Below, one piece after another: positions 35,391 to 44,483 of a DNA stretch of 64,000 nt. The stretch comes from CALINF01 sp039990395. GTDB lineage: Bacteria; Pseudomonadota; Gammaproteobacteria; Pseudomonadales; Halieaceae. A program made the position numbers and the translations under genes. Within the stretch, counting starts at the first letter, position 1. Each line of letters begins with the position of its first letter. The DNA lies in assembly GCA_039990395.1 (NCBI GenBank), contig JBDXFZ010000146.1:62001-126000 (forward strand). The letters run 5' to 3'. The notes beneath the pieces were generated by a model. It was not told where the DNA came from, ran no database searches, and saw only the letters and a program-made list of their open reading frames with translations.

Positions 35391-35993
35391 TTACGCACCT
35401 CTGTCGATGGTTTTGCGTTTACTCCAAAACACCCACCCCCTTAGCGACAGTAGGCCAACGCCAAGCGATAAGTATGCCCAGTAATGCAGTGAGCCAGTTT
35501 CCAAAGCAGCGCCCAGATAGGTAGCAAATAGGCCAACCCAGATCAGATAAGAACCTGTCTTATGTAATAGGGTCCAGTTCCTCGCACCTAGCAGCCTCAC
35601 AGATGCGTTGTTAGATGTTAAGGCCATGGCGAGGATAAAAAGGTATATCACCGCGCCTGCAGCTATGTCACCTAGCAGTGAGTAGTCGCCGGCGTACACA
35701 AGTTCAACCAAAGCGACTATGGCACCCAAATGCACCAGATGAGACAAGGCGAATGACAGCCCTAGTCTTCTTCTTGCCTGCATAATCGCGATTGATATCC
35801 GGTTGCCCAGTAGGTATTTGAGTGCTGATGCCGAAAACGTCAGGCTGAATAGAATCATAGAGCTAGCAGCTGTAATCCGGATGATTTGCCGAAAATTGTC
35901 TTCTGTCGATCCAGTGCCGGCATGAACAACTGCTAGCGCGAGCACGAGGAAAATCAAGGTGAGGGGCAGGGCGGCAGACCGTAAGCTGATCAT
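35391..35993 (-). CDS. Ferric-reductase-like transmembrane protein
   Basis: The 200-residue protein has about six helices. RRRLGLSFALSHLVHL (about 77-92) and WTLLHKTGSYLIW (about 145-157) carry the His pair positions that hold haem in ferric-reductase-like / MsrQ-type membrane proteins. It may pass electrons across the inner membrane. It is not next to an msrP gene, so MsrQ identity is not supported. Confidence 0.65.
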   Translation of the reverse strand: MISLRSAALPLTLIFLVLALAVVHAGTGSTEDNFRQIIRITAASSMILFSLTFSASALKYLLGNRISIAIMQARRRLGLSFALSHLVHLGAIVALVELVYAGDYSLLGDIAAGAVIYLFILAMALTSNNASVRLLGARNWTLLHKTGSYLIWVGLFATYLGAALETGSLHYWAYLSLGVGLLSLRGWVFWSKRKTIDRGA

Positions 35994-36041
35994 ATGTCGG
36001 TACCATAGGATGTATGAGCAGAAGTCATTGGATTCATAGTG

Positions 36042-36422
36042 TCACCAAGCCTCTGTTTTTATCATGGCTTCAATGTTGTGCCCGTCTGGGTCGTAAATAA
36101 AGCAAGCGTAGTAGTCCGCACGGTAGTGCGGTCGCAGGCCAGGCTCTCCATTGTTCCTGCCACCGGCACTGAGTGCGGCTTCGTAGAACTCATCTACGAG
36201 TTCTTTACTTCTCACTCGAAAAGCGACGTGGGTGCTGGTAACTGATTGCTGGTCGCCGCGAGCAGCGCGAATCTCAAACAAAGCGCCGTTGTCTAGTCGA
36301 AAAGCCCAGAAGATATTATCTTCTCCAAAGGCGATTACATATCCAAGCGGGCGGAACGCGCGCTCGTAAAACACTCGGCTCTTTTCGACGTTCGTGGTCG
36401 CGACAGTGATGTGATCAATCAT
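36042..36422 (-). CDS. VOC-superfamily (glyoxalase-like) protein
   Basis: The 126-residue product starts MIDHITVAT and ends with the metal-site segment PDGHNIEAM, like the VOC protein at 23376-23747, with the shared segment NNGEPGLRPHYRADYYA. The two are probably paralogues. The enzymatic role is unknown. It is divergent from the downstream crotonase gene. Confidence 0.8.
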   Translation of the reverse strand: MIDHITVATTNVEKSRVFYERAFRPLGYVIAFGEDNIFWAFRLDNGALFEIRAARGDQQSVTSTHVAFRVRSKELVDEFYEAALSAGGRNNGEPGLRPHYRADYYACFIYDPDGHNIEAMIKTEAW

Positions 36423-36554
36423 CTTCCAGCGCCTATAGCACAGTGCTATTTGTTATTACACTCGTTGTAGTTAGTGTCAACCTGTTAGTCTCGCTAGTAG
36501 ACAAGCGCTGGTATACTACTTGGCGTTTCGCACCACGATGAAGGAATGATTGGT

Positions 36555-37304
36555 ATGACAAAGGAATCCAGCGAGCTTGTATTGCGCACCGACAATAACG
36601 GGTGCGCACAGCTGACATTAAATCGCCCAGATAAACTAAACTCGCTAAACGTAGAGGTCTTCAAGCAGCTGCGTGCACGTCTCATAGATTTGCGCTCAGA
36701 CAAAACCATCGGATGTGTTGTTTTGCGTGGTGCAGGTAAGTGTTTTTCTGCTGGGCACGATCTGGGTGATATTGCCGAGGGGGAAGAGGTACCTTCGCCG
36801 GGGTGGCACTCCGAAACCTTGCGGATGATGGAGAAGCTTCCACAACCCGTTATAGCGGCGGTTCACGGTCACTGTTATACCGGCGCGTTAGAGGTAGCAC
36901 TGGCAGCTGACTTCATTGTAGCAGCCGATACTGCTCGATTTGGGGATACGCATTCTAAGTGGGCATTGACGCCAATATGGGGCATGAGCCAGCGCCTGCC
37001 GCGTCGTGTGGGCATTGCTACCGCCAAGCGACTGATGTTCACTGCGGATATGATCGACGCCCAAGAGGCATGTAGAATTGGACTGGCTGAATACGTAGTG
37101 CCAATGGCTGATTTTGACGCTGAACTGGAATCACTGGCTGGGCGCATTTGTGCAAATTCGGGCTTTTCCCACGCGGCGAATAAACGACTACTTGAGGCTA
37201 CGGATGCCCAGCATCTCGATGCAGGGCTGCAGTGGGAAGTGATGGAGAACGAGGGGGTCGGGCCGGATATGCACGAGCGAATATCCGCATTTACTAAGAA
37301 GTGA
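36555..37304 (+). CDS. Enoyl-CoA hydratase/isomerase family protein
   Basis: ATG 36555 is chosen because AAGGA lies nine bases upstream; an in-frame ATG at 36546 directly touches that site. The 249-residue product has crotonase landmarks: LNRPDKLNSLN, CFSAGHDLGDI (oxyanion hole, about 62-72) and VHGHCYTGALEVALAADFIVAA. The catalytic Glu positions are partly altered (TGALEVAL keeps one), so the exact reaction is open. It works on acyl-CoA in the cytosol. An acyl-CoA exported lipoprotein gene follows 54 bases later without evident link. Confidence 0.82.
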   Translation: MTKESSELVLRTDNNGCAQLTLNRPDKLNSLNVEVFKQLRARLIDLRSDKTIGCVVLRGAGKCFSAGHDLGDIAEGEEVPSPGWHSETLRMMEKLPQPVIAAVHGHCYTGALEVALAADFIVAADTARFGDTHSKWALTPIWGMSQRLPRRVGIATAKRLMFTADMIDAQEACRIGLAEYVVPMADFDAELESLAGRICANSGFSHAANKRLLEATDAQHLDAGLQWEVMENEGVGPDMHERISAFTKK

Positions 37305-37358
37305 TTTTCTCGCCCGAAAAAGTAACGTAATTTCAACAATAACTTACAGGAGTGCACC

Positions 37359-38177
37359 ATGCTATCGCTACGATCGCAACTCAGAGCCGCCATCGCATTG
37401 GCGCTGGTCCTTTTAATTCAGGCTTGTGGTGATTCACAGGAAACTGAACAACCAACTTCAGAGCAGCCTACAAAGCAGACGTTGACCTCTGAGGCTCCAT
37501 CCGAGGATGCCTCAAGCGCTGAGCCAGTATCTGTGGCATCTGAGTCAGATGATACCGCTCAGCAGATTGCAAGCAGTAACGTTAAAGACTCTCAAGCACT
37601 GACCGTCAATGGTAGTGATGGCGAGCAGAGCGCCGAGGTCTCAGACGATGTGCAAGAGATCGACCCCGACACACTGGAAGCAGCTGGCCAAGTTGAACTA
37701 AAACAATACTCTGTAGCGTGGGTAGGTAGTGGCACCATCGGTGGTGGCACGCTGACCATGGATGGGCAATCCTACCCTTTCAAAATTGTCGGCTTGGGTG
37801 TTGGAGGTTTTGGTGCTTCGTCCGTGACGGCAACGGGCGTTGTCTACAACCTCCCTGTACGTGAAGAATTTGCTGGCACTTACGGAAATGCTCGCCTGGG
37901 TTTAACTGCGGGTGATTCTGGTAGTGGCAAGCTGTGGCTACGCAATTCTGATGGAGTTGTCATTGAGTTGGAGTCGGAGATGCGCGGACTTGCTCTGGCA
38001 GGTGGTGTTGATGGGCTGGTAATTCAGTGGGATGAGGATGAGAAGTCTTCGGTTGATAACGCGATGGAAGATACCGAAGAGGCGATTGGAAAAGGCATCG
38101 ATGTGGGAGCGGATGCCGTTGAAACTGGCATTGGCAAAGTGAAGGGTTGGTTTAACGATGAAGACGATGGCGATTAG
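37359..38177 (+). CDS. Lipoprotein with acidic linker and beta domain
   Basis: The 272-residue protein has a lipoprotein signal (LIQAC, lipid-anchored Cys23), a long Ser/Thr/Glu/Gln-rich linker (about 24-115), a Gly-rich beta domain (about 120-225, with GSGTIGGGTLTMDGQSYPFK and VYNLPVREEFAGTYG) and a C-terminal helical part. I do not recognise the family with confidence. The anchor suggests the outer or inner membrane, periplasmic face. AGGAGTGCACC precedes the ATG as a ribosome site. Confidence 0.68.
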   Translation: MLSLRSQLRAAIALALVLLIQACGDSQETEQPTSEQPTKQTLTSEAPSEDASSAEPVSVASESDDTAQQIASSNVKDSQALTVNGSDGEQSAEVSDDVQEIDPDTLEAAGQVELKQYSVAWVGSGTIGGGTLTMDGQSYPFKIVGLGVGGFGASSVTATGVVYNLPVREEFAGTYGNARLGLTAGDSGSGKLWLRNSDGVVIELESEMRGLALAGGVDGLVIQWDEDEKSSVDNAMEDTEEAIGKGIDVGADAVETGIGKVKGWFNDEDDGD

Positions 38178-38186
38178 CGCCTGTAG

Positions 38187-38555
38187 TCATAAAGCATTTT
38201 CAACCCACTCTTGTGCTTCTCGCTCCTCGCTATAGGCAAAAGATTTCACCGTCGCTGAGATGAAGTGATCACCGATGCTCTGTGCCAGGCTTCCTATGGG
38301 GGAGTCTGTAGCAATGGCGATGCGTGTGATCATTTTGTGATGGTCTCTAACAAAAGACAAATGGGATAGAAAGGCAGCGAATGACTCCCATCCGGGAAAT
38401 TTCTCTGTAGAAATAATTAGCCCACGTAGAGCACCGGCCTCTTCGATATAGGGGTCGATTGTGTTCGCGGCATTTTTGAAATCAAACTCTGATAGCTGAT
38501 CGTTCGGCTCAAGTATTGCGATACCGGTTGCTTTGTTCAACTTTATCTTGAGCAT
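38187..38555 (-). CDS. SpoIIAA/STAS-like protein
   Basis: The 122-residue cytosolic protein fits the SpoIIAA-like family: GIAILEPNDQLSEFDFKNAANTID, LRGLIISTEKFPGWES (about 43-58) and a final EEREAQEWVENAL helix. Family members are small regulatory or lipid-binding proteins of unclear role. It converges with the lipoprotein gene 10 bases away. Confidence 0.75.
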   Translation of the reverse strand: MLKIKLNKATGIAILEPNDQLSEFDFKNAANTIDPYIEEAGALRGLIISTEKFPGWESFAAFLSHLSFVRDHHKMITRIAIATDSPIGSLAQSIGDHFISATVKSFAYSEEREAQEWVENAL

Positions 38556-38657
38556 TGTCTTTTCCTCAAAAAGTATCAGCGGCTGAAAGTATATAGAAAT
38601 TTCGTCCAGTCACCAGAAGCAGGTGGTGTGAATCATCAAGGAGGTTTGTTCCATAGC

Positions 38658-39044
38658 TTACCCAAAGATGACTCCGTGCAGGTACCTGCCAGGTACGAGC
38701 GTAAAGCCTCCGGCTATGAGAATAGCGCCAATATAGAGCGACCACATGATTCGTTGGTGCCGCCTGATCTGTCCCTTGCGAATGGCAATTAGTGCTCCAG
38801 GCACTGAGCATATCGTCAAAACACTAAAGAGATGGATGAAGCCAAATTGTTCTAGAAAGGTCGGACCCACCTGGTTAGTCATAAACAACGTTATGATGGC
38901 GGTTATCATCATGAGACTCATGTAGACCTTTCCGAGGCCACGATGAAGAGCGCTCCCCTTGGGACGGGCGAGCAAAAAGGCGCCTATGAGCGCGCAGGGG
39001 ATCACCGTGCCCAGGTGAAGAAACATCAAGCTTTGATACCCCAT
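38658..39044 (-). CDS. DUF2306-like four-helix membrane protein
   Basis: The 128-residue product has four hydrophobic helices and the DUF2306-type pattern HLGTVIPCALIGAFLL, KGSALHRGLGKVYMSLM, then RRHQRIMWSLYIGAILIAGGF near the C terminus. Function unknown; inner membrane. Confidence 0.72.
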   Translation of the reverse strand: MGYQSLMFLHLGTVIPCALIGAFLLARPKGSALHRGLGKVYMSLMMITAIITLFMTNQVGPTFLEQFGFIHLFSVLTICSVPGALIAIRKGQIRRHQRIMWSLYIGAILIAGGFTLVPGRYLHGVIFG

Positions 39045-39130
39045 GGAGATTACTGGCTCCCTGCCTCAATTGGCCTCGCTACATCAATAGCTTGAGAACT
39101 TGCGTTGGTTAAGAGCAACCGATTTTTTAG

Positions 39131-39769
39131 CTAGTTTGAATCCTGCAGGTACGCCAGTAAGCCCTGAGCTTCATCACGCAGCTCGTACTGGCAAACAACC
39201 CTTATATCAAAGTATTGCAATACATTGTTCAGCAAGGCTCGCAACTGGCGCCTTTCGATCTCTGACCAATGGAGGTCTGAGCCCGCCCGTACGACAACCG
39301 GCGTTATACTTGCATCAAACTCGACTGAAATGACATTTTTGCGACGGCACTGTTCCAGTAGTCCACTCCAGCGGGATAATCGCAAGCGAAGATCACGGTC
39401 CCCAACTGCTCCCAGGTTTCCACTTTTCGCAAGTGCTTGGACAATACCTAATTCAGGGTCGAAACCTGCTGAAGGTGAAATTCCGGATCCAAATTGTGCA
39501 GATAAAACTTCATCCGGAATTGCAAAAAGGGCCTCATCTGAGAGGCCTGATAGTTTGTCAGACTGCTTGCGAAACACTTTGTTAAGTGCAATATCCGTAT
39601 CAAGTATACGAACGTTCGATTCAAACTCAATCAACATGTCTTCACGAATCTCGCGCTCGAAACGTCGTTCTTCCCGCTCAGACCACCATGATTCCGCAGC
39701 CAGTGCCACAAATACACCGACCACAACAACGACGAATTCTCTAGATAACTGCTTAGCGCGCTGCGACAC
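39131..39769 (-). CDS. Single-pass membrane protein with periplasmic/cytosolic coil, unknown
   Basis: The 212-residue product has one N-terminal membrane helix (FVVVVVGVFVALAAESWW, about 12-29) and then a helical charged body beginning REERRFEREIREDMLIEFESN. This layout (helix, Trp, then charged helices) resembles the protein at 41354-42163; both flank the P450 gene. No function is known. Its start is 67 bases past the P450 stop on the same strand. Confidence 0.65.
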   Translation of the reverse strand: MSQRAKQLSREFVVVVVGVFVALAAESWWSEREERRFEREIREDMLIEFESNVRILDTDIALNKVFRKQSDKLSGLSDEALFAIPDEVLSAQFGSGISPSAGFDPELGIVQALAKSGNLGAVGDRDLRLRLSRWSGLLEQCRRKNVISVEFDASITPVVVRAGSDLHWSEIERRQLRALLNNVLQYFDIRVVCQYELRDEAQGLLAYLQDSN

Positions 39770-39836
39770 CTTTTACTTTCCTTGTAGGCCCAAAAACCAC
39801 GAGTTAGATAAGAGTGGATCGATTCTTTGGCGGCGT

Positions 39837-41162
39837 TCAGGCCTTCTTTCGCGTCACTTTGACGGGCATGTAGGTGTAACCTTTTACAAACGACGATAGT
39901 GTTCGCTCAGGCTCCTCCAACACTTCGATTTTTTCAAAGCGTTGCAAGATTTCTTCCCAGAGGATTCTCATCTGCAGTTCGGCAAGCCGATTGCCCATAC
40001 AGCGATGAATGCCAAAGCCGAACGAGACGTGCTGACGCGCGTTCTTGCGCTCGATGTCCAGTTCGTCGGCGTTGTCGAAGACGTCGGCGTCGCGATTACC
40101 CGAGACATACCACATTAAAATCTGGTCGTTCTTCTTAATCTGCTTACCACCGATGATGCAGTCGTTATTAGCGGTTCTGCGCATGTACGCGAGCGGTGTT
40201 TGCCACCGGATTACCTCGGACACCATCTTGGGGATCAGCTCTGGATTGGCGACCAGCTTATTGTATTGCTCTGGAAACTTGTTCAGCCCATAAACAGAGC
40301 CGGACATCGTATTTCGGGTTGTATCGTTGCCGCCTACGATCAATAGCAACAGGTTGCCCAGGTATTCCATCGGCGGCATGTCCTTCGTGTCCTCCCCGTG
40401 GGCAAGCATGGAGACAAGATCTTCGCCGGGGTTTTCCTTACGCTCGTTCCATAGCCCCATGAAGTACTCGAGGCACTCCAGCAGTTCCTCGCGACGTTGC
40501 TCGATGGTCTCAATAATGCCCCCTGGTTGAGGGATCGCGAACGTGACGTCGGACCATCGTGTGAGCTTGCGTCGGTCTTCAAACGGGAAATCAAAGAGTG
40601 TGGCGAGCATCATAGTCGTGAGCTCAATCGATACCGTATCCACCCAGTCGAACGCCTCGTTCTCTGGCAGCGCGTCAAGCACTCGAATAGTTCGCTCACG
40701 GATGAGCGGTTCCATCCTGGCGAGGTTAGGCGGTGCAACAGAACCAGTGACTGTTTTACGCTTGGTATCGTGCTCGGGTGGGTCCTGGGCAATGAAGGTT
40801 GCGATTCCCTGTAGTGCGCCTTCAGGGAGTTCAACGCCAATAGGCAGCCCCAGTGTTATGCCACTGCTCGATGAGAAATTCTGCCAGTCTGTATCGACCG
40901 CTTTGATGTCATTGAAGCGCGTCAGTGACCAGTAACGACCCGCGGATTCCGTTTCATTGAAGTGGACGGGATCATCTGCGCGCAGGCGTTCGAAGTACTC
41001 CTGCCAGCGATTTTCGCTGAACAGGCGCGGGCTGGCCGGATTGATGTCCTCCAGCGGAATATCCCAGGCAGAAGGAATGCCGTCTGCGTAAGCCTCAGCG
41101 GCACTGGGCATGTGCTTACTCACATCATCCTGATTGGTCTTGTCTGTCGCTGATTCACTCAT
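39837..41162 (-). CDS. Cytochrome P450, CYP153 family alkane hydroxylase
   Basis: ATG 41162 (MSESATDK) is preferred to an upstream in-frame start at 41225. The 441-residue soluble enzyme matches CYP153 throughout: the I-helix GGNDTTRNTMSG, the WQTPLAYMRRTA segment and the haem motif FGFGIHRCMGN with haem-ligand Cys388. CYP153 enzymes hydroxylate the terminal carbon of medium-chain alkanes and fatty acids with ferredoxin and ferredoxin reductase as partners. Neither partner gene is nearby, so they must be elsewhere. This points to hydrocarbon or lipid use. Confidence 0.94.
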   Translation of the reverse strand: MSESATDKTNQDDVSKHMPSAAEAYADGIPSAWDIPLEDINPASPRLFSENRWQEYFERLRADDPVHFNETESAGRYWSLTRFNDIKAVDTDWQNFSSSSGITLGLPIGVELPEGALQGIATFIAQDPPEHDTKRKTVTGSVAPPNLARMEPLIRERTIRVLDALPENEAFDWVDTVSIELTTMMLATLFDFPFEDRRKLTRWSDVTFAIPQPGGIIETIEQRREELLECLEYFMGLWNERKENPGEDLVSMLAHGEDTKDMPPMEYLGNLLLLIVGGNDTTRNTMSGSVYGLNKFPEQYNKLVANPELIPKMVSEVIRWQTPLAYMRRTANNDCIIGGKQIKKNDQILMWYVSGNRDADVFDNADELDIERKNARQHVSFGFGIHRCMGNRLAELQMRILWEEILQRFEKIEVLEEPERTLSSFVKGYTYMPVKVTRKKA

Positions 41163-41353
41163 GGTCAACCGTTTCCTTCGATCTGTTGCGGTGCGTAGGG
41201 CAGTGTGGGTGACTAACCATAGCAAAAATTTTGGACTAAATGGCCGCTTTTACGCGAAGAGAGAAAGCTATGGGTTTCGTGCAGGCTGTAACGATGACCT
41301 TCTGCTACCATGGCGCAATCCCCATTGGTCGGAGACAGGTGAAAAGAGAACAT

Positions 41354-42163
41354 ATGTTGCTACGTCGCGTTACCAAGCATGTAAAAGAGCAGGACTGGTT
41401 CGCGGTCTTTCTCGATTTTGTCATTGTGGTTATCGGTATTCTGATCGCTTTTCAGATTACCAATTACAGCCAATCGCTTACGCAGCAGGATGAGCTGCGA
41501 CGTGCCGAGGACGCGCTCCAGTATGATTTTCGCCAAAACTATTTTAACGCTAAAGAACGGATTTCTTTAAGGGACTGCCGCATTGAGCAACTGCGTAATC
41601 TTGCTGATCCGTTGTTGGAGCCGGGAGAAAACTGGGCAGGGGCTACGCTAATCGACTTGCCAGGGACCGCGCCAGTCGGCGCTAGTGAAAGTAGCGAGAG
41701 CACACATGCGATCGCCCCTGTGCTGCGGTCGCCGAGCCGACGCTGGGGTTCTCGAGTTTGGGTGGCCGAGCTTGCCCGTGGCACATTTGCTCCGATGGAG
41801 GCTAACCGACGAGATATGTTGGACGGTTTGTTTGACCAGACGGAACACGCTGAGCGGCTGCAAAGGCAGATTCAGGCTCTCCAATCGCGTCTGAAGATAC
41901 TGAGCCAACCAATGGTTCTTAAGCAGCAGGATCGCTTGCGGTACTTGGATGTAATTACAGAGATTGATGAAACCAGCTTTTTCCTTGAAATTATCTCCGC
42001 GCAGATTCTTGATGCACTGGAGAGCATAGATATCACAGCAGACAAAGCCACGCGCGAAAATTTTCTGAGCTTCTGGGAAGGGTATAACGAATCCCGTTTG
42101 GCGCAATATGGGATATGTGTGAACTCGTTTGAGCTGCCTTTCTTGGACCCGCCAGCCCGCTAG
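41354..42163 (+). CDS. Single-pass membrane protein, unknown
   Basis: ATG 41354 begins a 269-residue product with one membrane helix (FAVFLDFVIVVIGILIAFQIT, about 17-37) and a charged helical body (QQDELRRAEDALQYDFRQNY). Its layout is like that of 39131-39769. The upstream in-frame start at 41240 would add residues with no ribosome site. No function is known; position between the P450 and the AspT-like transporter may be incidental. Confidence 0.62.
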   Translation: MLLRRVTKHVKEQDWFAVFLDFVIVVIGILIAFQITNYSQSLTQQDELRRAEDALQYDFRQNYFNAKERISLRDCRIEQLRNLADPLLEPGENWAGATLIDLPGTAPVGASESSESTHAIAPVLRSPSRRWGSRVWVAELARGTFAPMEANRRDMLDGLFDQTEHAERLQRQIQALQSRLKILSQPMVLKQQDRLRYLDVITEIDETSFFLEIISAQILDALESIDITADKATRENFLSFWEGYNESRLAQYGICVNSFELPFLDPPAR

Positions 42164-42325
42164 ACTACCGGTTCAGTCTTAATGCCCAAGATACTGAAAA
42201 CCAGCTCAGTGCGCATGGCGTCACAGTGCGGCTGATGGTTGTCTCAGATGCGAAAAACCCCCTGTTCTTACCCCGAACGCTACCTGGTCTATACTGCCCA
42301 TTGCAAAATTACGAGCTCGGAGATT

Positions 42326-44002
42326 ATGGATTCGATGGACACTGCGATGCAGTACGCTCTGCAACTGCTAGATGCTAATCCAGTGTTGTTGCTGTTCCTG
42401 CTCATGGGCAGTGGTTACATTCTCGGTAACATCAACATACGCGGCTTTTCTCTGGGGCCAGTTGCGGGCATTCTGTTCGCCGGAATATTCCTTGGTCATC
42501 ATGGATTGCGGCTAGGTCCGGCTGCACAATCATTAGGCTTCGCACTGTTCATTTTCTCGGTCGGTTACCAAGCGGGTCCCCGTTTTTTTGGGGCGCTGCG
42601 CGCAGATGGAATCAAGTACTTTATTCTGGCGTTAACTGTTGCTCTTGCTGCAGTAGGTATTACGTTGTTGGCAGCATCGCTCATAGCGATGAAGCCCGGC
42701 AATGCTGCGGGCCTGTTGGCGGGAGGACTCACCAGCTCACCCACGCTTGCGGCAGCACAAGACGCTATTCGCGAGGGTAGTGTGCATTTGCCTGCAGGTA
42801 TGACGAGAGACGAGGTGGTGGGCAATATTGCCTCTGCGTATGCAATTACCTACATCTTTGGCCTGACGGGTCTGATTACCATTATCCGCTATTTGCCGCG
42901 CCTACTCGGTCTGGACATTGCCGCCGAATCCTCGGCCTTTGAGCATGGTTCGGCAGATCGGCCGGCGCCCGCCAATATCACTACGCGATGGTATCGGGTG
43001 AGTAACCCGGAGTTCATCGCCATGAGCGCGGCTGAGATTCGCGAAAAATACTGTCCTCGAGTTCCGGTTGCCAGTGTATTTCGAAACGGGGAACTGGTGT
43101 CTGTGCGCGGTGGGGACTATTTGCGCAACGGCGACATACTGGAGCTCGTTGCCCCGCGAGCATTATTTTCCGGGGGCATAGCGAAAATTGGAGAAGAGGT
43201 GCCTCCCGAGCACGATGTGGGACAGGCACAAAAAAGCGCCGTTGTTGTTGTAACCAATAAGGCCATCTGTAATCAAACACTGGGTGAATTGGCGCCTCCA
43301 GTGGCGTTTGGCGTGTTGATTGAAAAAATTGTTCGGGCCGGCGTTGAGCTACCGCACAATCAGGACCTGGAAATACAGCCCGGCGATATTTATCACGTGG
43401 TTGGCAAGCCGGCGAAGGTCGAGCTCTTTGGGCGCTACCTTGGTCACATGGAACGTAACCTTAGTCAGACTGACATGATCACTTTTGCTTTTGGCATTGT
43501 GTTGGGTATTTTGCTGGGCATGCTTTCATTCACAGTGGGTGGTGTCGCTATAGGCTTGGGAACGGCAGGGGGGCTTCTGGCGGCCGGCTTGGGCATTGGC
43601 TACATACGCTCCATCCGACCCACTTTCGGGCGTTTACCGGAGGCCACGAGCTGGTGGCTAATGGAATTTGGTCTCTTGTTGTTTATGGCCGGCGTTGGGT
43701 TAAGCGCGGGCGGCAAGTTCATAGAAACGTTAACAAGTGCAGGGCCATTGCTGGTGGTTGCAGGTGTTGCAGTCACGAGCGTGCCGTTGTTGATCGCCTA
43801 TTTCATTGGCAGCAAGTTATTACACCTTAATCCTGCAATCTTGATGGGGGCGCTTACCGGAGCAATGACCAGTGGCGCTTCGCTGTCGGTAGTCACGCGG
43901 GAGGCGGGCAGCGCGGTGCCTGCCATTGGCTATGCTGGGACTTATGCGTTTGGTAATGTCTTTTTGATGGTCGCAGGGCCGATTGTCTTATTGCTCGCCT
44001 GA
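42326..44002 (+). CDS. AspT/YidE-YbjL-type transporter
   Basis: From ATG 42326 the 558-residue protein shows the AAE family plan: a first block of about five helices, two cytosolic TrkA_C (RCK_C) domains (about 215-275 and 300-365) and a second helical block with GSKLLHLNPAILMGALTGAMTSGASLSV. The first block has the matching motif LLAGGLTSSPTLAAAQDAI. Family members exchange aspartate for alanine or transport other anions. The substrate here is unknown. An upstream frame start at 42239 is possible but has no ribosome site. Confidence 0.85.
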   Translation: MDSMDTAMQYALQLLDANPVLLLFLLMGSGYILGNINIRGFSLGPVAGILFAGIFLGHHGLRLGPAAQSLGFALFIFSVGYQAGPRFFGALRADGIKYFILALTVALAAVGITLLAASLIAMKPGNAAGLLAGGLTSSPTLAAAQDAIREGSVHLPAGMTRDEVVGNIASAYAITYIFGLTGLITIIRYLPRLLGLDIAAESSAFEHGSADRPAPANITTRWYRVSNPEFIAMSAAEIREKYCPRVPVASVFRNGELVSVRGGDYLRNGDILELVAPRALFSGGIAKIGEEVPPEHDVGQAQKSAVVVVTNKAICNQTLGELAPPVAFGVLIEKIVRAGVELPHNQDLEIQPGDIYHVVGKPAKVELFGRYLGHMERNLSQTDMITFAFGIVLGILLGMLSFTVGGVAIGLGTAGGLLAAGLGIGYIRSIRPTFGRLPEATSWWLMEFGLLLFMAGVGLSAGGKFIETLTSAGPLLVVAGVAVTSVPLLIAYFIGSKLLHLNPAILMGALTGAMTSGASLSVVTREAGSAVPAIGYAGTYAFGNVFLMVAGPIVLLLA

Positions 44003-44193
44003 CGCATCTAACTCGCAGGTGTTGGCTTGTCGGTGGGAGCTGAATTTTGCAGACGCAATGTCTCCAATTGCAGCCTTTGGGCTCCCTCCCTTTAGAGATG
44101 TCGCGTATGGCCATTAAGTTGGCGCACCCGGCCATCTTCTAGTCGTCTGCAACTCTCTACTATGTGAAGCATGGAAACAGGGAGGGAAAGACA

Positions 44194-44388
44194 ATGAGCA
44201 GAAGACAAGCCATCATAGTAGACGATTACCGAGAAGTGCAGATCAGTCCGTGGGAGCAACTACCCGTGATTGAGGAGATCTGTGATTCAAACTACTCAAA
44301 TCTGGCGCTGGACCTGAGTCCGATGCCGGTAGCATCCAGGCCTAATGGACCGCGCATGTCGGAGTTGATTAACGACCTATTGATGTAA
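44194..44388 (+). CDS. Small hypothetical protein, 64 residues
   Basis: ATG 44194 is preceded by GGAGGG eight bases upstream, a strong ribosome site; an in-frame ATG at 44164 is less likely. The product is hydrophilic, without signal or membrane segment (MSRRQAIIVDDYREVQ start). No family is recognised. It stands alone. Confidence 0.5.
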   Translation: MSRRQAIIVDDYREVQISPWEQLPVIEEICDSNYSNLALDLSPMPVASRPNGPRMSELINDLLM

Positions 44389-44483
44389 GGAAGCGGTACC
44401 CAGAATGGTACGAAAGTGTTGTGCGCGAGAAAACGCCGGCTTGGAGCAAGCCAGTACTTGCCCCAAGCGCGGAATTAGGTCGT

